Positions 23,009 to 31,593 of a stretch of 64,000 nt of DNA are shown piece after piece. Position 1 is the stretch's first letter. Each line of letters starts with the position of its first letter. Below the pieces are notes generated by a model that saw only the letters and a program-made list of their open reading frames with translations, was not told where the DNA came from and searched no databases. Position numbers and translations under genes: made by a program. This stretch comes from Nitrospirota bacterium (lineage in GTDB: Bacteria > Nitrospirota > Nitrospiria > Nitrospirales > Nitrospiraceae), in assembly GCA_040755395.1 (NCBI GenBank), contig JBFMAX010000003.1:62001-126000 (forward strand). The letters run 5' to 3'.

Positions 23009-24274
23009 TCAGCCCGCCGACGCGTCGGGGCTCGCCGCTTTCGCGCCGAATCCGGTGAACAGCCGCCCGTACGCCTTCGCCAGCGTGGTGCGCTCCAGCA
23101 GGAACACGAGCAGCGCGGTGAAGACGATGCTGAAGAGCACAACCGCATAGGCGAGGTCCTGGATCAGCTCCCCGCCGGGAAGACCCTGCTGGAGCGGAAT
23201 CGACGCCAGCACGACCGTCGCCAATCCCTTGGGAGCTATGGCGGCCATCAGCGAGGCGTCCGACACGCGGGTCTCCCTGTCCACGGAGAGGCGGACCACC
23301 GGAATGCGGACCAGAAAGATCACCACGGTCAGAAGGAAGCCGATCGAGACCACCCATGGGTCCGTCAGACGCTCGGACAGCCCGACGTACACGAAGAAAA
23401 ACGTCTTCAGCAGAAACGCCACCTCGGAGAAGAAGATCTTTTCGGTCTCGTTCAGCGTGATCGTGTCCTGCGGGAGAATCCGCTTCCAGGCGGACAGTTG
23501 AAACGACCGGATGTTGCCGAGCGTGATGCCGAAGGCCAACGCCGCGATGTAGCCGCTGAATCCGAAGAACTCCGCGACCCCGAAAATCACGAAGACGAAG
23601 GCCGGCGTCGTGAAGATCGCGTTCTGCAGCGTCCGGATCTTGTTGAGCAGCACCGACCAGAGCAGGCCGCTCCCGACGCCCAGGATACTCGCCATGAGGA
23701 ACGACGCCAGAATGTGCCCGGCCATGAGCCCGATCCGGATCTCGCCCAGGCGGTACAGTTCCAGGAAAGCGAGGGCCACCACGATGCTGAACACGTCGCT
23801 GACCGCCGATTCGAGAAACAGGATCGTTCGGCTCTTGTCCTGCATGTCGAGCTGTTTGACCAGCGGCACAACCACCGCCGGAGAAGTGGAGCCGACGATC
23901 GCCCCGAACATCAAGGCAAGGATCGGGGTGAGATCCGTCATGTACAGGGCCACCCCCGCAATCGCGCCCATGGTCACGAGAAAGCTCATAAGGCTCAAGG
24001 AAGAGGTGCCCAGTACTGCCTTCCGGAGCGTCGGCAGCGGGATGCCCGATCCTTCCTCGAACAGCAGCACGATCAGGGTGACGGTGGTAAAGACGTGCCC
24101 CACCGCGCCGAAATGCTCGGGAGTCACCAGTCCGAGCCCGGGGCCGATGACCAGGCCGATGATGATCAGCAACAGAACGTCGGGCAACTTGGTCTGCCGG
24201 AAGATGCCCGTGAACAGATGGGCCAGAAAGACCAGGATGCCGACGGAGGTAATGCTGACCGCGACTTCGTCCAT
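23009..24274 (-). CDS. CPA-type monovalent cation/proton antiporter
   Basis: The Met at 24274 (MDEVAVSITSVGILVFL) starts the first TM helix; the longer frame to 24370 adds a charged, non-family leader. The 421-residue protein has about 12 TM helices. Family features are FRQTKLPDVLLLIIIGLVIG, the inner-core segment FGAIVGSTSPAVVVPLV (TSPA at the usual T/SDP position) and LFLESAVSDVFSIVVALAF with a buried Asp. It exchanges Na+ or K+ for H+ across the inner membrane. The TSPA variant makes ion choice and stoichiometry uncertain. It opens a stretch rich in osmotic-balance genes. Confidence 0.85.
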   Translation of the reverse strand: MDEVAVSITSVGILVFLAHLFTGIFRQTKLPDVLLLIIIGLVIGPGLGLVTPEHFGAVGHVFTTVTLIVLLFEEGSGIPLPTLRKAVLGTSSLSLMSFLVTMGAIAGVALYMTDLTPILALMFGAIVGSTSPAVVVPLVKQLDMQDKSRTILFLESAVSDVFSIVVALAFLELYRLGEIRIGLMAGHILASFLMASILGVGSGLLWSVLLNKIRTLQNAIFTTPAFVFVIFGVAEFFGFSGYIAALAFGITLGNIRSFQLSAWKRILPQDTITLNETEKIFFSEVAFLLKTFFFVYVGLSERLTDPWVVSIGFLLTVVIFLVRIPVVRLSVDRETRVSDASLMAAIAPKGLATVVLASIPLQQGLPGGELIQDLAYAVVLFSIVFTALLVFLLERTTLAKAYGRLFTGFGAKAASPDASAG

Positions 24275-24460
24275 AGGCCGGAGACTCCGCAAAGAGCCGG
24301 TGCGCCGCCGGCGTCCATTATGCAGGGAACGCCGAACGATAGCAATCGAGCAAGGCCGTCCGAGCAGCATCCGTGCTTAAGTGGTGATGCTCAGCGCCGG
24401 CGCCTCGCTCGCCGCCTCGCCGGTCTGGAGAATCGTCGACGAGTGTGGGACAATGCGCCT

Positions 24461-24489
24461 GGCCGGCGGCCCCGCACGGGCCGCCGGCC
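24461..24489. other. Perfect 12-bp stem hairpin upstream of an mscS gene
   Basis: GGCCGGCGGCCC, loop CGCAC, then GGGCCGCCGGCC. It lies 42 bases before the ATG at 24531. No T-run follows. It could be an mRNA leader element or a protein-binding site in the divergent intergenic region. Confidence 0.5.
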
Positions 24490-24530
24490 GGTGCGGAGTC
24501 AGGCTTCCGAACGACATCGGAGGATATCCC

Positions 24531-26219
24531 ATGCGAATGATGACGAAACAGGCGATTCCGATCCTGACCCTGCTGGTTGCCCTGACTGTTTCGCCCGCCT
24601 TGGCGCAGGCTCCCGCGGCGCCGCCCGCCGAGAAGCCGGCGGGAGCACCCGTGCGATTCGGAGAGGAGGACCTGTTTTCCATCTACGCGAGCTTCGGTCC
24701 GTTCACGCCTCAGGATCGCGCTCGGGTCATTGCCCAGCGACTGACCCGGCTGGCGAACGATCCCGGTACCGATGTGCAGCGCATCACCACCGTCGATCGG
24801 GAGCAGTCGACCGACATCGTGCTGGGCGAGACGATCCTCGTCGCGGTGACGGATGCCGACGCTCAACCGCTCGGCAAAACGCCCCAGGTTCTGGCCAAGG
24901 AGTACGCGTTCAAGATCCGCAACGCCCTCAGCAAACAGAGAGAAGAGACCAGCGTGAAATCGCTCCTGATCGACAGCCTGTTTGCCCTGCTCGATACGCT
25001 GGTGCTTGTAGCCCTTCTGATCGGCTTCCGGAAGGGCTTTCCCAAGGTGTACGCCACAATCGACGCCTGGCGCGGCACGTATATCCGATCCATCAAGGTG
25101 CAGCGTGTCGAACTCTTTTCCGCTCGGCAAATCGCCGAACTGCTCATCGGCTTGGCCAAGGCCGTCCGCGTCATTGCCACGCTGCTGCTCTTGTATTTCT
25201 ACATTTCGACCGTGTTGGGGGTGTTCCCCTGGACGAAAGGCGTCTCGGCGCAACTCTTCGGCGCGGTGTTCTCGACGCTGCGCGCGATCGGCCAGGCGTT
25301 CGTGACCTACGTGCCCGACGTCATTTCGATCATCGTGATCGTCGTCGTGACCCGCTACATCATCAAGCTGATTTATCTGATCTTCAGCGGAATCGAGCGC
25401 GGAGCCATTACCTTCGCGGGGTTTCACCGGGATTGGGCGTGGCCCACCTACAAGATCGTACGGTTCCTGGTCATCGTCTTCGGCGCGATCGCGGTCTTTC
25501 CTTACATTCCCGGCTCCCGATCTGAAGCCTTCCGGGCGATTTCGATTTTCCTGGGCGTCCTCTTTTCTTTGGGCTCGACCGGCGCGATCAGCAATATCAT
25601 TTCCGGGCTGGTGCTCACGTACATGCGCCCCTTTCAAATCGGCGACCGGGTCAAGATCGCCGATACGATCGGCGACGTGACCGCCCGCGAACTGCTGGTG
25701 ACGCGCGTCCGGACGATCAAAAACGTGGACATCACGATTCCGAACGCGATGGTGCTCGGCAGCCACATTATCAATTTCAGCTCCTCGGCCAAGGACCGCG
25801 GGCTGATCCTGCACACCAGCGTCACCATCGGCTACGACGCGCCGTGGCGGACGGTCCACAAGCTGTTGATCGACGCGGCCAAGGCGACCACCCATATTCT
25901 GCAGAAGCCGGAGCCGTTCGTGCTGCAGACCAGTCTGAACGATTTCTACGTCACCTATGAAATCAACGCCTATACCGACCAGCCGAACAAGATGGCCGAG
26001 ATTTACGCGGAGCTGCATCAGAACATTCAGGACAAGTTCAACGAAGCCGGCGTCGAGATCATGTCGCCCCATTATTCCCAGATCCGGGACGGGAACAAAA
26101 CGACCATTCCGGAAGAGTACCTGCCGAAAACCTATGAGGCGCCGGCGTTCAGAATCGCGCCGCTCGAGACGTTCCTGGGCAAACGGGACGAAAGCTCCGT
26201 GCAACGAAATCCGAAGTAG
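24531..26219 (+). CDS. Mechanosensitive channel, MscS family with periplasmic N-terminal domain
   Basis: The ATG at 24531 follows GGAGGATATCCC. The 562-residue protein has a signal peptide (IPILTLLVALTVSPALAQA). A periplasmic domain of about 130 residues follows (RLTRLANDPGTDVQRITTVD...), then several TM helices, the pore-lining helix region (FLGVLFSLGSTGAISNIISG), and the MscS beta and vestibule domains (MRPFQIGDRVKIADTIGDV, TIPNAMVLGSHIINFS). It is larger than E. coli MscS (286 aa) and resembles the YbiO/YnaI-sized group. It opens on membrane tension to release solutes during hypo-osmotic shock. The next gene is a second MscS. Confidence 0.9.
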   Translation: MRMMTKQAIPILTLLVALTVSPALAQAPAAPPAEKPAGAPVRFGEEDLFSIYASFGPFTPQDRARVIAQRLTRLANDPGTDVQRITTVDREQSTDIVLGETILVAVTDADAQPLGKTPQVLAKEYAFKIRNALSKQREETSVKSLLIDSLFALLDTLVLVALLIGFRKGFPKVYATIDAWRGTYIRSIKVQRVELFSARQIAELLIGLAKAVRVIATLLLLYFYISTVLGVFPWTKGVSAQLFGAVFSTLRAIGQAFVTYVPDVISIIVIVVVTRYIIKLIYLIFSGIERGAITFAGFHRDWAWPTYKIVRFLVIVFGAIAVFPYIPGSRSEAFRAISIFLGVLFSLGSTGAISNIISGLVLTYMRPFQIGDRVKIADTIGDVTARELLVTRVRTIKNVDITIPNAMVLGSHIINFSSSAKDRGLILHTSVTIGYDAPWRTVHKLLIDAAKATTHILQKPEPFVLQTSLNDFYVTYEINAYTDQPNKMAEIYAELHQNIQDKFNEAGVEIMSPHYSQIRDGNKTTIPEEYLPKTYEAPAFRIAPLETFLGKRDESSVQRNPK

Positions 26220-26283
26220 CCTGCAGGATCATTCCTGAGCGCTTCTGCCGTCCTTTTGTGAAAGTGAGAGGGGAGGGGATGCG

Positions 26284-27180
26284 ATGGACGCTCTGCAACG
26301 CGCATTCGAATCGATCAAGGATTGGCTGAACGTTCCGCTGTTCAAGGCCGGCGCGACGCCGGTGACCCTGTGGACGCTTGTCTCCGTGGTCGTCCTCGTC
26401 ATCCTGCTGCTGTGGTTGACGAAGAAACTCAAGGACTGGATCGTGCTGACCCTGCTCGCGAAAAGCCGGATCGACATCGGCGTCCGGCAGGCGACGGGTT
26501 CGATCGTCCGCTACGTCGTGATCGCGATCGGGTTCGTCGTCATTCTGCAGACGGTCGGGATCGACCTCAGCACGGTGACGGTGCTGGCCGGCGCGCTGGG
26601 TATCGGGGTCGGCTTCGGTCTGCAATCGATCACGAACAACCTGGTGAGCGGCCTGATCCTCCTCTTCGAGCGTCCGATCAAAATCGGAGACCGCATCGAG
26701 GTGGGTAACGTGACGGGAAACGTCGTGAACATTTCGGCACGCGCCACGACGGTGATCACCAACGACAACATCGCGATCATCATTCCCAACTCCGAGTTCA
26801 TCTCCTCGAAAGTCACGAATTGGAGCTATACGACCAGGGACGTGCGGTTCAATGTTCCAATCGGCGTGTCCTATCGCGAGGACCCCGAAGTCGTGCGGAA
26901 ACTCCTGCTGGAGGTCGCCGATGAGCACTCCGGAGTGCTCAAGGACCGCAAGCCCGACGTGCTGTTTCAGGAGTTCGGAGAGAGTTCCTTGAATTTCATC
27001 CTGCGGGTCTGGACGAGAGACTACACGGACCGTCCCGGCGTGCTCCGGAGCGAGCTGAATTACGCCATCAGCCGGAAGTTTCGCGAGCACGGGATCGAGA
27101 TCCCGTATCCCCAGCGCGATATTCACATCAAGAGCGGCGGCCTGACGGTGGCGACGCCGGCGGTGTCGTCCGTCTCATGA
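26284..27180 (+). CDS. Mechanosensitive channel, small MscS type
   Basis: 298 residues behind GGGAGGGG. One or two N-terminal TM helices precede the pore helix (VTVLAGALGIGVGFGLQSIT) with the Gly/Ala packing pattern of MscS TM3. The cytoplasmic domain (ILLFERPIKIGDRIEVGNVT, IIIPNSEFISSKVTNWSY) and a C-terminal alpha/beta domain (YTDRPGVLRSELNYAISRKF) follow. The size and layout match classical MscS. Its stop overlaps the start of the next gene (an outer-membrane barrel) by four bases, an unusual coupling of an inner-membrane osmotic valve with an outer-membrane pore. Confidence 0.92.
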   Translation: MDALQRAFESIKDWLNVPLFKAGATPVTLWTLVSVVVLVILLLWLTKKLKDWIVLTLLAKSRIDIGVRQATGSIVRYVVIAIGFVVILQTVGIDLSTVTVLAGALGIGVGFGLQSITNNLVSGLILLFERPIKIGDRIEVGNVTGNVVNISARATTVITNDNIAIIIPNSEFISSKVTNWSYTTRDVRFNVPIGVSYREDPEVVRKLLLEVADEHSGVLKDRKPDVLFQEFGESSLNFILRVWTRDYTDRPGVLRSELNYAISRKFREHGIEIPYPQRDIHIKSGGLTVATPAVSSVS

Positions 27181-28334
27181 GAGTCGTGGTGCTCCTGGCG
27201 GCGGGCGCGGCGCTGACGCTGGCGATCGCTCCGGCCTGGTGTCTCGCCGACGAGCCTCCGGCGCAGGCGGGCGATTGGCACTACGGCGGCTTGGTCGATC
27301 TGAGTTACGCGGTAAACTTCAACTTTCCCGAAAATCACCTCTGGCGCAGCAAGACCACGACGCCGCGCGTCAACGAGCTGGCGCCCAACATGGCGCTCGG
27401 GTATGTCCAAAAGGACGCAACGCCGCACTCTCGATGGGGACTCGAATTCGGCGTGCAGGGCGGGTACGACACCGATGCGCTGGTGCCTCGACCGGTGCCG
27501 GGGCGGGACGAGCCCGTCGGCGGCGCCGACACGTTCCGCCACCTGTCTCGAGCCAATGTCTCTTATCTCGCGCCGGTCGGCAACGGGCTCACGCTGACGG
27601 CCGGCCTCTTCAACAGCTTTATCGGCTATCAGTCGATCTACGCCAAGAACAATTTCAACTACACCCGGTCCTATATGGCCGACAATGCGCCTTACTTCAT
27701 GTTCGGATTGGGGGCGCGGTACCCCGTCGGTGAACGGCTGCGGCTCGGGCTCTACGCGATCAACGGGTACAACTATCTCTCGCACCCCAACGACCACCTG
27801 AGCTACGGTGTTCAGGCGGCATACCGGCTGGCGGAAAGCCTGACCGTGACGGAAAATCTCTACTACGGGCCGGACCAATCCAATACGGACCTGCGGTTTT
27901 GGCGGTTTTTCTCGGACAGCATCGTCGAATGGAGGCGCGATCGCGTCACGCTGGCCGTGTCGTACGACATCGGGACCGAAGAAGCGGCCGAATCGGCCGG
28001 TCACCCGCGGACCTTTTGGACCGCCGCCGCGGCTTTCGTCCGGTGGAACATCGCCGGGCCCTGGAGCGTGGCGGTCCGACCGGAGTTCTATTGGGATCGC
28101 AACGGGCGCATCACGGGCTCCGAGCAATTCATCAAGGCCGTGACTGCGACGCTGGATCACACGCTGCGGCTCGGTGCCCACACCGCATTGCTGCGACTCG
28201 AGTACCGGTTCGACGAGTCCACCGGTCCCGGCGGAGGATTTTTCAAAGGAAGCGAAATCGCGCCGGGCGTGATCGGGTTGACGGGCAGTCAGCACCTGGC
28301 CATCGCGGCGCTGATCTGGGCGTTCGATTCGTAA
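27177..28334 (+). CDS. Outer-membrane beta-barrel (BBP2-like porin)
   Basis: 385 residues, ATG overlapping the mscS stop. A signal peptide (VVLLAAGAALTLAIAPAWCLA) is followed by alternating aromatic/polar strands: WHYGGLVDLSYAVNFNFPEN, WGLEFGVQGGYDTD, LTLTAGLFNSFIGYQSIYAK, SVAVRPEFYWDRNGR, ending LAIAALIWAFDS with a terminal aromatic-type strand. The FIGYQSI..NFNYTRSY segment is typical of the putative OmpL-like barrel porin-2 family. It is expected to let small solutes cross the outer membrane. Ligand unknown. Confidence 0.8.
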   Translation: MRVVVLLAAGAALTLAIAPAWCLADEPPAQAGDWHYGGLVDLSYAVNFNFPENHLWRSKTTTPRVNELAPNMALGYVQKDATPHSRWGLEFGVQGGYDTDALVPRPVPGRDEPVGGADTFRHLSRANVSYLAPVGNGLTLTAGLFNSFIGYQSIYAKNNFNYTRSYMADNAPYFMFGLGARYPVGERLRLGLYAINGYNYLSHPNDHLSYGVQAAYRLAESLTVTENLYYGPDQSNTDLRFWRFFSDSIVEWRRDRVTLAVSYDIGTEEAAESAGHPRTFWTAAAAFVRWNIAGPWSVAVRPEFYWDRNGRITGSEQFIKAVTATLDHTLRLGAHTALLRLEYRFDESTGPGGGFFKGSEIAPGVIGLTGSQHLAIAALIWAFDS

Positions 28335-28351
28335 CGATGTTTCGGACCGGA

Positions 28352-29272
28352 TCAGGACGCCGGCTTGGCCGCCATGCCCGTCAGCTTCACCTCCAGCGGC
28401 GCCAGCTTTTCGATGTTCAGCGTTGCAGCGGCGATGCCGACCCGGTCGGCGACCTGGTCGATCTCTTCCAAAATGCGGCTGAACAGCGTGTCCTTGGTCG
28501 CGCGGCGCAGCTTATAGTCCACGACATACCTCAGCGTGTATTCCAGCCAGTTCTGGTTGGCTATCAACGACACGGTCGGTTTGACGGTGGCGTGCTCGAT
28601 CATGTACTTGAAGGCGACCTGCCGCCAGGCCTCTTCCGCCGCTCTGGCGTAATCCCCGACCACTTCTTCTCCTACTCGCTCCAGAATCCGGCGCGCCATC
28701 CGGTAATCGCTGCCGTATTTGATCGGCACCATGATCTCATCCCACAGGAACGGAAAATCTCCCGAATAGTTGAAGACCGGTTCTTTGAAGACGAAGCTGT
28801 TGGCGACCCGCACGATCCGGCCGTTGTAGAGATCGGCGTTGACCCATTGGCCGCACTCCATCAGCGTCGTCCGCAGCACCCCCACGTCGATCACGTCGCC
28901 TTTGATGCCGCCGAGCTGGATGCGATCGCCGGGCCGATAAAATTTACCGAAGGAAACGGCCAGCCACCCGGCCACGCTGGCGATCACTTCCTGCAAGGCG
29001 AAGGCCACACCCGCTCCGGCGACGCCGAAAGCGACGGTGAATTGGCTGAAACGCACGCTGAAGATGCTGGTCAGGCCGATCAGCGCGACGATCGCGCCGA
29101 CCACGTTCACCGTTTTCCGCAGTCGATAGCGCAGCTCGGAGTCCTCCACGTAGCGCGAGAGGCTCTTCTTGATCAATCGGACGCCCACCAGGATCGCCAG
29201 CACGAGCGTGACGGCGCCGGCCAGTTTGCCGGTAATCGGGTGCAGCAGCCAAACCTGTACGATCTCTTCCAT
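28352..29272 (-). CDS. Mechanosensitive channel, MscS type (third in the region)
   Basis: The Met at 29272 (MEEIVQVWLLHPITGKLAGA) follows AAGGAGG with seven-base spacing, so the much longer upstream frame is rejected. 306 residues: three N-terminal TM helices, the pore helix (FGVAGAGVAFALQEVIASVA), and the beta domain (FGKFYRPGDRIQLGGIKGDV, VRVANSFVFKEPVFNYSGDF). The C-terminal region is longer and more charged than in E. coli MscS. It is convergent with the barrel gene of the preceding operon. Three MscS paralogues within 5 kb is notable. Confidence 0.9.
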   Translation of the reverse strand: MEEIVQVWLLHPITGKLAGAVTLVLAILVGVRLIKKSLSRYVEDSELRYRLRKTVNVVGAIVALIGLTSIFSVRFSQFTVAFGVAGAGVAFALQEVIASVAGWLAVSFGKFYRPGDRIQLGGIKGDVIDVGVLRTTLMECGQWVNADLYNGRIVRVANSFVFKEPVFNYSGDFPFLWDEIMVPIKYGSDYRMARRILERVGEEVVGDYARAAEEAWRQVAFKYMIEHATVKPTVSLIANQNWLEYTLRYVVDYKLRRATKDTLFSRILEEIDQVADRVGIAAATLNIEKLAPLEVKLTGMAAKPAS

Positions 29273-29534
29273 ACGCAGGCCTCCTTCAGGTTTCGACGTT
29301 TCGGAATCGTCTCCGTTTCCGCCGCGGCTCGCGCGGCCGCTCTTCAACCGGAGGCGCATTCTGCCATCAGGCCGCTTGTCCGGCAAGAACGACCGCGTCG
29401 TCGGACCGGCCGGAAGCGCCTCGGCCGTCACGCGTGAATCATCGCCGCCGGCCGGCAGTTGACAGCCTCCCCGTTTGTCCCTTAGAAGAAATTTCATTGG
29501 GCTCTCCGGCCGATAAGGATTCAGGAGGCACTGG

Positions 29535-31473
29535 GTGACGGTCCTCCGGCTGGACGCTCCTGGACCGATGTCTTGGCGGCCGGACGATGGACGGCCCGCT
29601 CTGAGCGGCTTGTGGCGGACGGCGTTTCTCAAGAATTGGCCGGTAAGGAAACGACCTCCTGGGAGTTTCCCGGATGGGGCACGGCGGAGCGCATCCGGGA
29701 TCTCGGCAGCGGGCCGGTCTCGATCACCCGGCTCGATACGTCGACTCCCCGCAAGCTGGGCGAATGGAAAGCGACCGGCATCTGCGGCAACGACATCACC
29801 TCGAGCTGTCTCTACGTCGCCGCCCTCTGTAGTCTCTACGCCGGCCCCTATGCGCCCCTGTCCCTCCTGGGCGTGGCGGGGGTGCTCTACTTGTTCCGGA
29901 AGATCTATGGGGAAGTGGTCACGGCGCTTCCGCTCAACGGCGGCGCCTATAACGTGTTGCTCAACACCACCACCAAGGCCAAGGCCTCGGTGGCGGCCTG
30001 CCTGACCTTGCTCTCGTACGTCGCCACGGCGGTGATCAGCTCGAACGAGGCCATGCACTACGCCGGGAACCTGTGGCAGGAGCTGGACGTGTACTGGGCG
30101 ACGGTCGCCGTGCTGGGGCTGTTCGCCCTGCTCAACGTCGTCGGCATCAACGAGTCGGCCGTGGTGGCGCTCGGGATTTTTACCGCCCATATGACGCCCT
30201 CACCGTGCTGGTCGTGACCTCGGGACTGGCCGTGATGAAGGATCCCTCCGGCTTGGTCATGAACTGGCAGACTCCTCCGCCCGGAGGGATGCGGTCGGCC
30301 GTTTTCTTCGGCTTCGCGGTCGCGATGCTGGGGATCAGCGTATTCGAAAGCTCGGCCAATTTCGTCGAAGAACAAAAGGACGGCGTATTTCTCAAAACCC
30401 TGCGGAACATGTGGTGGGCGGTTGCGATCTTCAATCCGCTGATCAGTTTCTTGGCCTTAGGGTTGATTCCCCTGGACCAGATGGCGGCCCACAAACAGGA
30501 CCTGTTGGCCGAGATGGGCATGCTGTCCGCCGGTGCATGGTTGCAGCATTGCGTGAGCGCCGACGCGGTCCTCGTGCTGTGCGGCGCCGTGGTGACAAGT
30601 TACGTCGGGGTGACCGGACTGGTCCGCCGGATGAGCCTGGATCGTTGCCTCCCACAATTCCTGCTGTTGGAGAATCAGCGGTTCCGGACGAACCGCTGGA
30701 TCATCGGCCTCTTCTTTTTCCTCTGCTGTTCGATCATTACGCTGACGTCCGGACGGATCGAGACGTTGGCCGGTGTGTACACGCTGTCCTTCCTCGGTGT
30801 CATGGCTCTGTTCGCCGTCGGCAATATGCTGCTGAAGACCAAGCGAGCCGAGCTCCCGCGGGCTGTGCGGGCCGGATGGGGCGGGGTCGCCGCGGCGCTG
30901 GTCGCGGTCCTTGTCGGCCTGGTGGGCAACGTGCTGTTGAATTCGGCATATCTGCAAGTGTTCAGCCTGTATTTCGTCGTCACCGTGGCCGCCGTCGGAC
31001 TGATGTTTGAGCGGGTGCGTATTCTGAAAGTTGCGCTGCTCGCATCCAAAGCGATCGCCGAACGGGTTCTGGCGTTCAATCGTCGGCTCACCGACTGGAC
31101 GGTGCGACGGATCAGCGAGATCAACAGCCAGGCGGCCATCTTCTTTGCCAGCGGCTGCGATATCACGGAGTTGAACGCCGCCGCCCTGTATGTCTTGAAC
31201 AACGAGCAGACCACGCGGCTGAAGGTCGTCCATTGCTACGAGCGGGAGGAAGAGATCCCGCCGCAGTTGGCCGAGCATCTGAAGACGCTGGATCATATCT
31301 ATCCGCAGCTCCGCATCGACCTGGTTCTGGTCAAAGGTGAATTTGGTCCAAAGCTGATCGAACGGCTCTCACGGCGACTGGGCGTGCCCAAAAATTACAT
31401 GTTCATCGGCACGCCCGGCAACGAGTTTCCCCACAAGTTGAGCGAGCTCGGCGGCGTCCGCCTGATCATGTAG
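29535..31473 (+). pseudogene. APC-family amino acid permease with C-terminal cytosolic domain, frameshifted
   Basis: The first frame (from about 29573) encodes KLGEWKATGICGNDITSSCL and several TM helices up to VVALGIFTAHM near 30190. A different frame continues ALTVLVVTSGLAVMKDPSGL through the remaining helices to 31473. One missing base around 30190-30195 explains the break. The joined product would be an approximately 12-TM APC-superfamily transporter. Its hydrophilic C-terminal domain (RISEINSQAAIFFASGCDIT ... FGPKLIERLSRRLGV) resembles the cytosolic tails of some APC permeases. The start is uncertain: a GTG at 29535 has AGGAGG upstream but sits in another frame from the TTG at 29573, so a second indel near the 5' end is possible. 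Confidence 0.7.
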
Positions 31474-31593
31474 AGTGGTGCGTCACCGGCGGCCCGCTGT
31501 CCCGCCGCCCGAATGCGGCGGCGGGAGCAAGACCGTGCTGCTCGCACGGCGACGCGACGATCCATTGCAAGGAGTTCAATCGCTCGGCGGGAC

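Noticed and set aside
22439-25525. A 1028-codon plus-strand frame across pncA, the ACT gene, the antiporter and mscS
   Set aside because: It is antisense to the ACT and antiporter genes and out of frame with mscS. Composition is Arg/His/Gln-rich noise typical of shadow frames.
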